DNA of 64,000 bases from Gari tellinella (GCA_922989275.2 OV277864.1:24253550-24317549); one strand, 5' to 3'. Shown: positions 21,447-32,930, counted from the first letter of the stretch. The notes: generated by a model not told the origin, from the letters alone. Numbers and translations are program-made.

Positions 21447-21797
21447 TACAGTACTTAAACGTATTAAATTAAATTGTTAATCGCAAGCGAATCGCAAGTG
21501 AATTGCCATCGAATTGCCATCGCATAGAGTGCTTCAAAAGGCAAAGTGTTACGCTTGATTATTTTAACGCGATTTTTCCGAAGTAGTTGTGACAAAAATG
21601 GAAGCAAAAAAAAAATAACGAAGGCATATTGCGAATATTTGTGAGATAAGCCACTCAGGCAAACTTACCCGAGGGTAACGCTACTATTTTGAATCGCAAG
21701 CGAATTGCCTTCGAACTGCCATCGAATTGCAAACAAATTGCCATCGAATTTCAAGCGAATCGCAAAAATTGTTAATTTAATAAGGTTCAGTACTGTA
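21447..21797. mobile_element. Family F MITE, TA target
   Basis: Ends TACAGTACTTAAACG... and ...AAGGTTCAGTACTGTA. Subterminal zones repeat the words AATTGCCATCG and AATCGCAAGCG many times in a roughly 10-11 bp rhythm. No coding capacity. Confidence 0.85.
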
Positions 21798-22036
21798 ACC
21801 TTCTGTTTTTGTTTATCCCTTGCAACGCAATGTGCGATTAACGTTACTTTTGTGTCGCCTGAGTAGGATCCAAACTGTTTGACACTCGTGTCAATTTAGA
21901 TTTTCTTACAAAACTTCAAACAATAGCGAAAGAGTTAAAACATCAGTATTAAACTTGAAGATAAAAGTGTTAGGTACTACATGTAATACAATATAAACCA
22001 ATATCAGTTTGACTGTATTCTGTACAGATAATCAAG

Positions 22037-22286
22037 TACAGTGGAGGATGTGTTATTCTTTCCCAATAAACGCGTTTACGCTAAAACTATTATTTGCAGT
22101 GCAAATATTTTGGAGCCAGATCAGCCGCCGGGTAACCCGGCGTCTGATCAGGCTCCAAACTGTTTGCCACCAAGATAAACATGAAATATCAGAATTGTCC
22201 AAAAGTTGTTCTTTTCTACGTTTTAGTGCTTTGCGTTTGCGTACGTTTGCGTTTAAACGGGAAAGAATAACAGATTCTCCACTGTA
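22037..22286. mobile_element. Family A MITE, full copy
   Basis: Ends intact. The left arm of the core shows GCAAATATTTTGG and GCCGCCGGG against the right arm's intact CCAAACTGTTTGC, so the palindrome has mismatches only on one side. Confidence 0.9.
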
Positions 22287-22415
22287 TTTATCTATTTTAA
22301 AGTACATGTACATAGGAACAGGCGTTATGCTTTCTAAACGAACCTTACCGCAAAAGCAATACAATTAAAAAGAGAAACTAACAAGTGCTTGAACATTTTA
22401 ACTACTTGAAATGTG

Positions 22416-22526
22416 AATTGACACTAGTTTGGCACCCGATCTAGTTCCAAACATTAATGCTCAATGAGAATAATTTTCCTGCATAAACGCATTTTTCTGA
22501 AAATAATAACGTATTCAGAACTGTAT
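22416..22526. mobile_element. Family A fragment
   Basis: CACCCGATCTAGTTCCAAAC, GCATAAACGCATTTTTC and ATAATAACGTATTC...ACTGTA: the right half of a worn copy. Confidence 0.5.
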
Positions 22527-22588
22527 CTATTTTGTTTGTCCTGCAGTCAAACACTACATGTATAAGGAACATGATGAAACATTACCAA

Positions 22589-22934
22589 TACATCGTTCCC
22601 TCCCTTGAACGGCCCTTTCAACATCGACTCCCTCCGAACAACGAACTTTGCCGCGATTCCCGAAACAAGACAATTATGTCTAAAGCTTTTACTGATGTAA
22701 TATCGTCTGCTAAAAGTTGTTTTTCTTAAAGTTAAGAATTGACAGATAAAAAACTTAATGACGAGTGACAAACAGCTTGAATCCTGATCAGACGCCGCGT
22801 GACGCGGCGTCGGATCTGGATTCAAGCTGTTTGCAAATGTAAACCAATTTACCTCCCTATAATGACTCCCTCCGAACAACGAACATATTTTTTGTCTCCC
22901 ACTTAGCGTCGTTGTAGAGAGGGAGCACTGTGTA
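22589..22934. mobile_element. Family D MITE
   Basis: Right end GTCGTTGTAGAGAGGGAGCAC; left end worn (TACATCGTTCCCTCCC). The interior holds a nearly complete core (GAATCCTGATCAGACGCCGC / GCGGCGTCGGATCTGGATTC) with CAAACAGCTTG/CAAGCTGTTTG outer arms. Confidence 0.8.
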
Positions 22935-22953
22935 TGAATTCCCCCAAAACAAA

Positions 22954-23339
22954 TACAGTAAAACCCCTCTAAACCGAAACCTCTAAATACCAGAATTCTC
23001 TCTAAACCGGAAAAAAACTTTGGTCCCGTTCCCCCCCCCCCCCATTCTTACAAATGTACCCCTTTGATGTATTCCTTCACTGAAGAAAAAACATTCATGA
23101 GCATATATCATCGGAAATATTTTCTATATTCTAGCAGATGATAGCTTAAAGCAGGTTGAAAGTAAAGCAGAATGCGCCTTAAGGCGCATTCTGCTTTACT
23201 TTCAACCTGCTTTAGGTGGTCAGCTACCTTCCATACTAGAAACAAGCTATGGGTTAAAACCCCTCTAAACCGGAAACCCCTCTAAACCGGATGTTTTTGT
23301 TGTCCCCACACATGTCCGGTTTAGAGGGGTTTCACTGTA
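22954..23339. mobile_element. Family E MITE carrying an internal family B segment
   Basis: Outer ends TACAGTAAAACCCCTC and GAGGGGTTTCACTGTA with TA flanks. Inside, from about 23043 to a TTAA at 23254-23257, lies a family B sequence with its hairpin (AATGCGCCTTAAGGCGCATT at about 23171-23190). The same composite, in the same arrangement, recurs at 27994-28644. A poly-C run occurs at about 23030-23042. Confidence 0.85.
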
Positions 23340-23974
23340 GTAGTCGATTTACAGACAGTACTTGGTGTCAAAAAGAAACACAGTGCACATAATGTTGGTA
23401 AGGCAAGCTCAGTTGTTGAGTTACTTTATTGCGGCAGCACACCTTACAAAAACTAGCTCAAACTTAATTCACGTCGATTTCGAATCTGAAGCGAAGTTCC
23501 AGATACACACTGTAGTTTTCCGGTAACTTTTTGTAATTGTTAAAGACATGTAAATGGATGGGTGAAGGCATTATGCCTTCCCAATACAAAGGATATGCTT
23601 AAAACCTCTTCTAAGGCAAACAGGTTGGATTTTGTTTTGTTTTGTTTGTTAACGTCCGTCTCTGCCATCTATGGGCTAATTGGACGCCCCAGAGAGAGGG
23701 GAGCGGATAACATATATGTTGGAGTCAGATCATTGGCCGGAAAATAGAAATAATTGATTTAGCCAAAAATGCATCAATTTGGGGAATACATCGTCAGCTC
23801 CATTGCACAATCCTCGAATAAAAAAAACTTAAATCAACAACGACAGTCATTCAGAAAACTACTTCACATAAGTCTTACTGTATTACAGAAAGCTAGACTG
23901 TCATTGGTATCATTGTACCGAATAATGACATGCAAATGGGCTGCCAACTTCTTAAACAGGTTGTCATGTGTTCA
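23340..23974. other. No gene seen
   Basis: A low-complexity GTTTTGTTTTG stretch near 23630 is the only notable feature. No coding support. Confidence 0.4.
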
Positions 23975-24210
23975 AATTGACTTCTGTAGAGAAAACATTA
24001 TTCTTCCCTTCTCCCCGTTTTAACGAAACAAAAATGCAAACGTAACACACTAAGGTTCAGACAATTAAAACCGTTTAAAAGTTCTAACGCTTTATTTCTT
24101 TCAGAGTGCCAAACGGTTTGGAGTTTGATCAAGCTACAAACGGTTTGTACTGAAAATAATGTGTTTAGCTTAATCGCGCTCAGTGGGAAAGGATGACATC
24201 TCCCCCTGTA
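23975..24210. mobile_element. Family A copy, degenerate
   Basis: TTCTGTAGAGAAAACATTATTC at the left and GGGAAAGGATGACATC...CCCTGTAG at the right. The core is lost except GTTTGGAGTTTGATC and CAAACGGTTTG. Confidence 0.65.
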
Positions 24211-24812
24211 GTTGTTGTAAATCGAGTCGTCAATAACAAGTAGAAGGGGATAGCGACTTGCCATCCGATCGTATATCTGCATTTAATTTTTGGGTCAAAC
24301 CAAACAACTTGTGTAATTAAACGCGTCGTTTTTTGTGTTATAAGATTATTTATTATCCATTCTCTAAAGCCAGTCTCACACAGAGCACGGTTGGGCACAC
24401 GATTCCAATACGGTTTACTCGGTTATACACGGGTTGACTGGTACGAGTATTGAGCTCCAACCGTGCCTGGGGATGACTAAGTACGATTTAGACTCGAATG
24501 TAGCACGAGTATGTACGAACAAAGCACGGGTATACTCGGTCAAGCAAGGTTTGTCACGATTTGAACACGATTTTCATACGATTGTTGTACGGTTCCAAGT
24601 ACGGTCTAGTACGGTCTGTTACGGCCTAGAACGATTAAACACGACTTTTACTGGATTAACTGGACATTTACAGGGTTTACATACGGTCCCACCGACTTTT
24701 GTTCGAGTTATGCTCGAATTATCACACATTCGTGTATGTTTTGATATAAATTGACTCTTTTTGCTGGCTTGGCTTCATAAATTTTCGAACTTTCAACAGA
24801 GAAGTTATAAAA

Positions 24813-25193
24813 ATGGCAGATGACAGAATAAGGGAATTAGAAATCATGATAAGACATTGAGATTAGTTTGGCCAGAAGGCGTGAGGGGAGACAAGAACAA
24901 GCCAACAGAAGGAGAAGAAGAAGGAGGCAAGTTTGGACAAGAGAATGGCTCAACAGAAGGGTCATGTTTGGTCAATACGACACTCTGTTACATGAACTAA
25001 ACAGAGAGGACCCCAGGTGTCCATGCCCTAGTACATGTACCTGGGGTATGGCGAGATGAGAGTCAACTAGTGGACGCAGGAGGGCATGCTGGCCGCAACG
25101 TAGACCACAACCTTGGAAAGCAACAAAGAAACTACCTCAGGGATTACTTCATGTCGAAAGCTGGTTCGGTTCCATGGCAAGAACAGATGACAT
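24813..25193 (+). pseudogene. PIF/Harbinger transposase, N- and C-terminal ends joined by deletion
   Basis: Starts near AAAATGGCAGATGACAG (24811). The stretch 24868-25020 encodes an arginine-rich region followed by VWTREWLNRRVMFGQYDTL and NREDPR, characteristic of the N-terminal part of Harbinger nucleases. About 60 bp later, 25080-25193 encodes NLGKQQRNYLRDYF and VPWQEQM, resembling the C-terminal end. The catalytic DDE domain between them (normally about 250 residues) is missing, and frame breaks occur, so it cannot be active. Confidence 0.75.
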
Positions 25194-25199
25194 AATAGA

Positions 25200-25739
25200 C
25201 TAGTCAAATTTGCAGTTGATATAGACTAGTAACCTTTGTATATCATTTCATGAATTGATATTGGAATCTAATTGCTCGGACTCATTATACATACAATCAT
25301 ATTTGATTTGCTAGATATCATGATTTGAAAGTTTAGCAGGTTTTCTTTCAAGAACAGTCTTCAAAGAGATTTAATAAATTAGTGTCAAAAAAGTTAAGTA
25401 AGTGTTGAATTGCTTTAAACGTTGTACAATAAATAAAATTAAACTTTTTTCCAGTATAAAATTTAATCCTGCCAAGAACAATCCCGAAGTTCTATGATTG
25501 CCATCATATGGTTTAATTCTTTCACTGCCAATGTCGTCTATAGGCATGATTACAAATATGTAAGCCTCAGATTAAACACCGCTTTGAAAAAGCAACGCAT
25601 AATCTTGGGATAAAATATTTGTATATACAGTCAGTTTTATGTTCTTTGCTTCTTTATACACAGTTACATTTGCTAGATATCGTGTTTGGAAAGTGTAATA
25701 GCACTTTTTGAGCTCAAAGTGGTCTTGATAAGAGTACAG
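25200..25739. other. Internal Harbinger sequence, no gene
   Basis: AT-rich spacer between the converging remnants. TTGCTAGATAT occurs twice (about 25309 and 25669), suggesting a local duplication. Confidence 0.4.
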
Positions 25740-25915
25740 GGGCCCGTTTCATAAACCTTCGTATGACAAAAACGATTGTAAGTCAAAACTTTGAAATACA
25801 TTTAATTTCGTATTTCTCTATCTAATCCCGTCTTGTGACATCTCTTTGGAATCGTCTTTTCAAGACGATTCCAAAGAAGTGTCACAAAACTGGATTAGAT
25901 GGAAAAATAAATAGT
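25740..25915. mobile_element. Family G element, partial, inside the Harbinger element
   Basis: Begins GGGCCCGTTTCATAAACC. The central inverted repeat GGAATCGTCTTTTCAAGACG is intact. The right part ends at about GATGGAAAAATAAATAG without the terminal GGGCCC. It runs into the end of the minus-strand reading frame, which it appears to have cut. Confidence 0.75.
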
Positions 25916-26099
25916 TGGCATCCGAGTCTGAATCTCTGGGTATCTGGTCAGGTGGTGCCAGCGGATCCTCCAGCTCATCAGGGTCGACAGGGTCAACAGG
26001 TTGAAGTGATCGGAGGGCCTTGGTGGACCTTTTTGTATTCTCGCTGGGAGAATCTTCCATGTGGATTCTTTTGGGGACCTTCTTCTTCTTTGGAGGCAT
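25916..26099 (-). pseudogene. Lysine-rich N-terminal fragment, possible second Harbinger protein
   Basis: Reads from MPPKKKKVPKRIHMEDSP on the minus strand: a basic start, then an acidic, proline-rich stretch (LQPVDPVDPDELEDP) of about 60 residues, then family G sequence. Harbinger elements commonly encode a Myb/SANT-like accessory protein on the other strand, which this position fits. The DNA-binding domain itself is not present, so identity is inferred. Confidence 0.4.
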
Positions 26100-26744
26100 T
26101 GTGTAGCAAGTACTCTTTTGTTTCAAGGTGGCAGCAGGTAGTTGTGTTTTCTGTTGTGTTCCAGTGCTGTATGATCATACACGAGCTTTGTGCAGACGTA
26201 GAGACCGTGTCTGGTCGTACTTGACCATGTATAATTCGTACTTGAACCGTATTGGTCGTATGGCGATCGTATGAAACCGTATTGGTCGTATGGCGATCGT
26301 ATAAAACCGTGTGTACACTCGTGTGAATCGTACGGTGATCGTGTGACATTCGAGTGTTAATCCGGATGTCGGATGTAGGACTTGGGGACGGTTTCACACG
26401 ATTCCATACGATTTATATACGATATTGACACGGTTGATCTCACTCGTGTAGTGGACTTTATGTACGGTTGTATATACGGTCTCGTACGGTCTCTCACGGT
26501 CTTGTACGATCGCTAATACGATCATACACGGACATGGCACCCGTGCTAGTTTTTTAAAAGTTTTAAAAATCATACACGGCTTTCACGGATACACTCGAAT
26601 GGCCCGAGTGTAACTCGGATAAGGCCACGGTTGATTCGGTTGTATGTACGGTTTACACGGGTGGCCAACCGTGTAAGCCGTGTGTTCTGTGTGAGACGGG
26701 CTTAAAGCAGTCTGTTGAGTTATCTGATATATACGAATAAAGTA

Positions 26745-26943
26745 TAGTGGATAAGACGCTTTTCCCTTCCAATTTTATATTTAAATCTATATGTTCATTG
26801 CAAACAGTTTGGGGTTCAGACTCCTAACTATTTGCTATTCTGATTAAAACTAATTGTTAATGTTTTCACACGTATGTATTTTTCTACATAATTGTAAGTT
26901 TGACTTTCATCAGCGTTAAACGGGAAATAATAGCTACACTGTA
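26745..26943. mobile_element. Family A copy, degenerate
   Basis: TATAGTGGATAAGACG at the left, TTGCAAACAGTTTGGGG, and GTTAAACGGGAAATAATAG...ACACTGTA at the right; the core palindrome is deleted. Confidence 0.65.
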
Positions 26944-27591
26944 ATACCAAGTTTAGCGATTCCATGTGATCGTTTTTTCTACCGAACGATGACAGTTGCC
27001 TTGGTCTAGATTAATTTCGGAATGGCTCATAAAGGTAAAATATATTTCCCAGGGGGTTGTATGGTACATATAATGTAGAGTATTTAATACCATAAACGGA
27101 ATAAATTGAAATACACTTATGTACAAGGCTCATATAAAGATAATTGCTTTGAGAATTACTTCATCGATTACGTACCAATAGCTTGCACCGCCGTCTGATT
27201 CAAAACCAAATTCTACATGCATTGTATACTAAATTTTGATATTTGCATCTTATACAAATTAAGAATGCACACTCATATACACGTACCAAATATAAACAAG
27301 AAAGTAAGATATTCAGCGTTCGTTGAAGATTAAAAGTATCATATTGGTAAATAAATTGTTTTGCGGAAATCAAGCACTTCCTGTCCACAACGGGAAAAAT
27401 AGATTCTGAAAATTAATTCCGTTTACCGTTGAGAAGTCGACCCCCAAATAAACGCCTTTACGCTAAAACTAACATTTCCAATTCAACGAGCTTGGAGCCA
27501 GATCATTTGCCTCTCACATTAAGATAAATACTCCAGTACATTGCCACCATTTCAAACATTAACCATTTCCTGATCATATTAATAAATGGTC
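26944..27591. other. No gene; family A fragment near 27.44-27.53 kb
   Basis: AATAAACGCCTTTACGC, CTTGGAGCCAGATCA and CATTAAGATAAATAC are family A words without ends. The rest is unassigned. Confidence 0.4.
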
Positions 27592-27980
27592 GAATCGCCG
27601 TGAAAACGCTTTGATCGTCGCTAGAGCGTACAGAGTGTAGTGTGAGCGCCCAGAGCGTACGAGAAACGTAGCGGAATCATGGGCAAATATCTCGACGCGT
27701 TTAGTACCATGCGACTACGCTTGCGCTACGTCAACCACGCTGCGGCTACGTTACTGCTACGCTCATGAAGTTTTTAGTACGTTCTGTTGCGCTTCGAGTT
27801 CACGGCGATGCCGCTACGTAATTTTTGAGCAGGGTCAAAACATTCGCTATGAGGTGGCGATCAAGGAGCTTCTGTTAAGCTTCTACTACGATCAAGGCGT
27901 TTCTACTGCGCTGTTGCCGTTCCTACTACGACTCGCGGCGTTTTTCCCCAAAGTTTCGAAGCGTAGAGGAATCGCCGCTC
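27592..27980. repeat. CpG-rich block of short inverted CTACG/CGTAG words
   Basis: Markedly richer in CpG than its surroundings, with dozens of GCTACG, CTACGTT and GAGCGTA words. An inverted pair 'AACGCTTTGATCGTCG' (about 27605) and 'CTACTACGATCAAGGCGTTT' (about 27883) suggests a foldback element. No coding frame and no clear target duplication. Confidence 0.5.
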
Positions 27981-27993
27981 AGTGGAATGGGAG

Positions 27994-28644
27994 TATAGTG
28001 AAACCCCTCTAAACCGGACATGTGTGGGGACAACAAAAACATCCGGTTTATAAGGGGTTTCCAATTTAGAGGGGATTTAACCCATAGCTTGTTTCTAATA
28101 TGGAAGGTAGCTGATCACTTAAAGCAGATTGAAAGTAAAGCAGAATGCGCCTTAAGGCGCATTCTGCTTTACTTTCAACCTGCTTTAAGCTATCATCTGC
28201 TAGAATATAGAAAATATTTCCGATGATATATGTTCATGAATGTATTTTCTTCAGTGAAGGAATAAATCAAAGGCGTAAGAATGGGTAGGAAACGGGACCA
28301 AAGTTTTTGTCCGGTTTAGAGAGAATTCCGGTACAGTACTGAACCTTATTAAATTAAATTGATCGGGCGCTTCAAAAAACAAATCCTACGTTTGAATACT
28401 TTAACGCGAATTTTCAGAAGCGGTTGTGACAAAAATGGAATCGAAAAAATTAACGAAGGCATATTTGCGAACATTTGTGAGATACACCACTCAAGAAAAC
28501 TTATCCGAGGGTAAATTCGTATTTTGAAATCGCAAGCGAATCGTCATCGAATTACCATCGAATTGCAAGCGAATCGCAACAATTGTTAGTTTAATAAGAT
28601 TCAGTACTGTATTTAGAGGTTCCGGTTTAGAGGGGTTTTACTGT
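27994..28644. mobile_element. Family E composite (B inside, F nested)
   Basis: Inverted orientation relative to 22954-23339. Starts TATAGTGAAACCCCTC and ends GAGGGGTTTTACTGTA. It holds the same internal B segment (TTTAACCCATAGCTTG to about AAGAATGGG, hairpin near 28145-28165) and additionally a family F element at 28332-28611. Confidence 0.85.
28332..28611. mobile_element. Family F MITE nested in the family E composite
   Basis: TACAGTACTGAACCTTATTA at the left and AGATTCAGTACTGTA at the right, TA duplicated. The matching uninterrupted site is seen in the 22.95-kb composite (AAATACCAGAATTC, read on the other strand). Confidence 0.88.
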
Positions 28645-29571
28645 ATAAGAATCGGAAATTGGCAATTTATATCTTACTCTCAAGCTACATTATGCTTAAA
28701 TGTCAGCCCCTTTAAGCAAAATTCTGCTAGGATATAGAAAATGTTAATGCTGCATATTCATGACTTTATAAAGTGGAACTATATTTTCTATATTGAAAAA
28801 ATAAATCTAAGGCGACAAAGGCATATCACTTGAGTAATGCATTAAAGATAATATGGTACAACATGATGAACATGGCATGCAAATCATTTTCAATATTAGA
28901 AAGCCACCATGAGAATAATGCGAAGTGATCATGGGTTGCGGTTGTCATAAATTGTACAAATCATGTTTTTATTGGCAAAAAAGATGCATATCATCAATGT
29001 TTAACAGTTCCTGTGCAAAACTTCAAATGACTCAATGTCAAAGAGGAAATTCATATTACTGCTTGGTAATATAATAGTCTCAAACTCCAAAAGCTGCTTT
29101 TCAATGTCAATATTGATTGCCCTGTGTATGAAACTATAACTGGCAATGATTCAAATGTTATATACAGGGAAGAAGACGTTATTTGTTTCAAAGAAGCCCG
29201 TTGCAAATATTTTTAGCCAGGCTGTACGCCGCATAACCCGGCGTCGGATGAAGCTCCAAACTATGTGCCACTCAGATTAAAATAAAGTATCGTGAACATC
29301 AAATTTTGACATAATTGTGTAACGTTTCATGTAATTGAGTAGTTGTTCAGTTTCCTTTCCAATCTGTGCATGGTAAAGGCTGTTTCCTTTACTGATGTTT
29401 TCTGTAACAGGTTCCAGCTCAAAATAGCTACAAAACATATGAGCCGTGTCATGACAAAAACCTGCTTTATTGCATCGCAAACAGTGTAGATCAAGGCCAG
29501 TCGCCGCATCAAAGACGCGGCGGCTGGTCTTGATCTGCACTGTTTGTCATCCATATGCATCTAAAGCATAG
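28645..29571. other. No gene; two core or A fragments
   Basis: About 29165-29282 is a family A remnant (AAGACGTTATTTG, CCGCATAACCCGGCGTCGG). About 29475-29552 is a good core hairpin with CAGTGTAGATCAAG/CTTGATCTGCACTG arms and GCCGC/GCGGC near the tip. The rest is unassigned. Confidence 0.5.
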
Positions 29572-29821
29572 TACAGTGGAGAATATGTTATTCTTTCCCA
29601 ATAAACGCGTTTACGCTAAAACTATTATTTCCATTGCAAACAGTTTGGAGCCAGATCAGACGCCGGGTAACCCGGCGTCTGATCAGGCTCTAAACTGTTT
29701 GCCACCAAGATAAACATGGATTATCAGAATTGTCCAAAAGTTGTTCTTTTCTACGTTTTAGTGCTTTGCATTTGCGTACGTTTGCGTTTAAATGGGAAAG
29801 AATAACAGATTCTCCACTGTA
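29572..29821. mobile_element. Family A MITE, full copy
   Basis: Intact TA-flanked ends. Core arms GGAGCC and GGCTCT differ by one base at the outer part of the stem. Confidence 0.9.
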
Positions 29822-30360
29822 TGCATTGTATTACAAAAACACGTTCAACTTGAATGTTTGAAATCAGCGTTCTATCTAGTCCAGTGCGGAGCTCGTATTT
29901 CTTCGGTTGATTTTCGATATCTCGAACTCGCTTTAATCGAACATTGTCGTAATATTAATGCAGCGATGCCACGTTTAGAATTTGAAAAAGGGTATGTATG
30001 TTAGGCAAAATCTTGTTCGAGTTATCAAGTTTAATTGGCAGGCAATCGTGTATCACGTCCATAAACATAGTCCTCCGTGCATTTAATTAAAATTAAAATA
30101 TACCACCTATATTATGATCGTACAAGTTTATTAAAGTCTGCCATTTCCGGCTAAAATGACAAAAACGACCACTGTCAGGCAATCAAACATTAATATCTAT
30201 AACAATAGTCTTCTCTTTATAGAGACTTAGGGCTAAATGAAAGTGCAAAAGTACAACGGATTATCAAATAGCAGAATGCAATTACCATGCAGTCCATTAA
30301 GATAAGGAAAACGGATATTGGGTTGAAACCTAAGTCATACGAGTTGAAATTGCTGATTAA
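29822..30360. other. No gene; TTTTCGATATCTCGAACTCG repeat word near 29.91 kb
   Basis: That word is the subterminal sequence of a TACAGTCGAAC-type MITE also glimpsed at 9.43 kb. No other structure. Confidence 0.4.
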
Positions 30361-30570
30361 CTACAGTGGAGAGGACTTTATTCTTGTATCTTTGATAGAA
30401 ACATTTGTAAATAGTGCTGATTTATTTTTATCTTTACTGCAAACTGTTTGGAACAAGATCAGACGCAGGGCACCGGCATTTAATCTGGCTCCATACTGTT
30501 CGCAATGGTTATGATAAATCTAATACAAACGCGTTAATTTGGAAAGTTTAACCCATTTGTGCACAGTGGA
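30361..30570. mobile_element. Family A copy, degenerate
   Basis: CTACAGTGGAGAGGAC, CTGTTTGGAACAAGATCAG, TAATCTGGCTCCATACTG and a terminal GCACAGTGG; heavily worn. Confidence 0.6.
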
Positions 30571-30659
30571 ATTTTCCGTTTTTTACATGCATGTATATTG
30601 TATTAGTCCGTTTTTTATCAAGGGGATGCCTGGCCAAACTTTTCATTTTCATTTTGTTT

Positions 30660-30760
30660 CATATTGAAAATCCTATCAGCAAACAGTGTAGACTCTGATC
30701 AGACGCCGCATAATGCGGCGTCTGATCAGAGTTTACACTGTTTGCATATGTCCCATATAT
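30660..30760. repeat. Core hairpin, CAGTGTAGA variant
   Basis: GCAAACAGTGTAGACTCTGA...GCCGCATAATGCGGC...TCAGAGTTTACACTGTTTGC folds into a long near-perfect hairpin. It shares the variant outer arm with the 29.48-kb core. Flanks resemble family C (TTTTTATCAAGGGGATGCC). Confidence 0.8.
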
Positions 30761-31959
30761 GGGATCGTGGGCAAAAATGAGTGAACGTCCTTCGCACAGT
30801 ATCATCATGTAAAATTATATTTGAAAAAAGGTTTTGTGATGATCATACACCGAGTAGGAGAGAGACAGATCTGGAATCAAGTTGTTTGACATTCGTATTT
30901 AGGCTATGTCAAGCATTTTGTAAGGCGTCATTTTCAAAAAGAATAGTGTGTGATAAAATACGTGAATAAGATTGATACATACATGTATAATACAGTACAT
31001 GTATTACATTTTTGTCAGACATACATGTATAAGGTTGTCCAGGCCAGAAGGTTACAACGGCGTTTCTTATTAGGCTGTATAGTTGTTGTTCAAAGGTTAC
31101 CAATCAAACGCTTAAGAACGATCTCAGACACAACCAAAATGTTTTTATTTTATAAAAACTGAAAAATTAATTTAATGCAAACTTGTACCATTACATGTAT
31201 CATTATTAATCTTCCCCTAGGAAAACGTTGACAGAATACATTTAATATTTGTGCAAAACTGTTTCAAATAATGTTTTGCCTGATATTTCGGACGGTGAAA
31301 TAATTCCTTAAGATAAAAACAATTCAATGACAACGTGAAACACAGATAAACCCAGATTTGTCCGAGGTTCACCGTGACAGTGCGTGCATGGGTCTATCAC
31401 ACAAACAATAGACACTCGATTAGCGATTAATCGAAAAAACATGCATTTTCAGACGCTGTGGTTGGTTTAAGCATGATACACAAACGTATTTAAAATAAAA
31501 AACAAACAAAAGAAAACAAAAAAAACATAGAGGAGCTTTCTGAATTACAGTTATGCTGTATTCAAGTGTAATTAATCTTAGCATCTCGTCATCGTTCTTG
31601 CTTCTTCAGTGACCGCTTAACACAAGTTAGGGGAGCTTTATGTATTACATGTACACAGAATACGTAATATTTCTCGTTTAAACGAAAGAAAATACATTGC
31701 GCACAACCAAAAACAAAACAACAACGTTGTCAAAAGACAAAACAACGGATCGGTGGTGCCCCCCTCCCCCCAAATGTAAAGTGGCCAATGTATAGATGAA
31801 GAGAGTGCCCCAAATCCCATTTGGCTTCCTACGTTCCCACGTGCCTGTTGTAATATAGTCAATCCTAAATCGGAGTTAGGAATTACGATCAAAGTATGGC
31901 TTCGAATAACTCAGCCTCTGAACTTGCAGGGCTGCCTTTTCTCTGAATTTTTCGAATTC
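30761..31959. other. No gene seen
   Basis: About 1.2 kb with several ACATGTATAA words and no element ends that I can define. Confidence 0.4.
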
Positions 31960-32065
31960 TTCGAGTTTTCATCCTAACAGATGGTATCTTAGATTAGGCT
32001 GAAAGTAAAGCAGACTGCGCCTTAATGCGCATTCTGTTTTACGTTCAACATACTTTAAGAAATTG
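31960..32065. mobile_element. Family B fragment with hairpin
   Basis: CTAACAGATGGTATCTTAG, GAAAGTAAAGCAGACTGCGC / GCGCATTCTGTTTTACG; arms now mismatched, ends missing. Confidence 0.65.
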
Positions 32066-32639
32066 CGTTTGAAAAATAGAAAATTTGGAAATCTTAGGAA
32101 TGTGTAAGATCAACTTATGCCAGCCCTGGACTTGCTGCAACAGATGTGCAAATACTAGTAATGTCGCCATAAACAGGGGACATTGTATCCTATTAGATTT
32201 ACAAGTAGTATAATGGTGAGGAGAACATAAGCCCCATGCAAACACTGTAGATTCAGATTAAAAAGCTCCTTAAGGAACTCTCTCATTATGGTCTGTACTG
32301 TTTTCAATTTGAAGACACATTGTAAAAGATAACCCTAAATAGTCAAAGTGGACCAGACTGAGTTCCATGCTAGGGATAACGTACTGTATTGCAATTTTGA
32401 TTGTTTTAACAAACTGATCACTTCTACATGTGTATCTCCTTAACCAATAATCTGGTAATCGCAACTGGAAGGGCAATTTTCAAACAATTTAGGACTCCTC
32501 TCATATACTTAAACAGGTTTACACTTCGCCGGTTGTAAAATTATTGACATGCGAATGCATTTAAATTATAAGAAACAGATTCTTAAATCAAAACAAACAT
32601 ACAGAGGAGTTTGAAAAATCAACGCAAACTTTGTAAACA
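32066..32639. other. No gene seen
   Basis: No coding support or repeat structure noted. Confidence 0.4.
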
Positions 32640-32855
32640 GCAACTACAGATGTTATTCTTGTCCATTTAAACGCGGGCGATACGTAAACGCATTACAATA
32701 AAATGCTGAAAAATACAGCTTGTTGACAATTCTGACTATTTATCTTAATATCGGTGGCAAACAGTCTGGAGCCTGATCAGTCGTGGGAAACCTACTAACT
32801 ATTTGACATTGTTGTAGGTATTTCGCATGTATGTGTTTATTTTGGAAGAGCCATG
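32640..32855. mobile_element. Family A copy, degenerate
   Basis: ACTACAGATGTTATTCTTG, TTTAAACGCGGGCGATACG, GGCAAACAGTCTGGAGCC, then a collapsed core and TGTTTATTTTGGAAG. Confidence 0.6.
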
Positions 32856-32930
32856 AGATTTGCACAATTTGATCGAATAAGTTCAATTGAACTACATTGA
32901 TACAGTAGAGAATGTGTTATTCTTTCCCAA

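Larger units (their letters stand above)
24368..26702. mobile_element. PIF/Harbinger-type DNA transposon, decayed
   Basis: The 3-bp target TAA flanks it (24365-24367, 26703-26705). Terminal repeats are AGCCAGTCTCACACAG and the complement of CTGTGTGAGACGGGCT, with one mismatch. It encodes a Harbinger-like transposase remnant on the plus strand and a lysine-rich reading frame on the minus strand. Both subterminal zones (24370-24720, 26215-26695) are arrays of TACGGT, ACACGATT and CGATCGTA words, including a 30-bp unit repeated twice at about 26246-26305. Confidence 0.85.
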
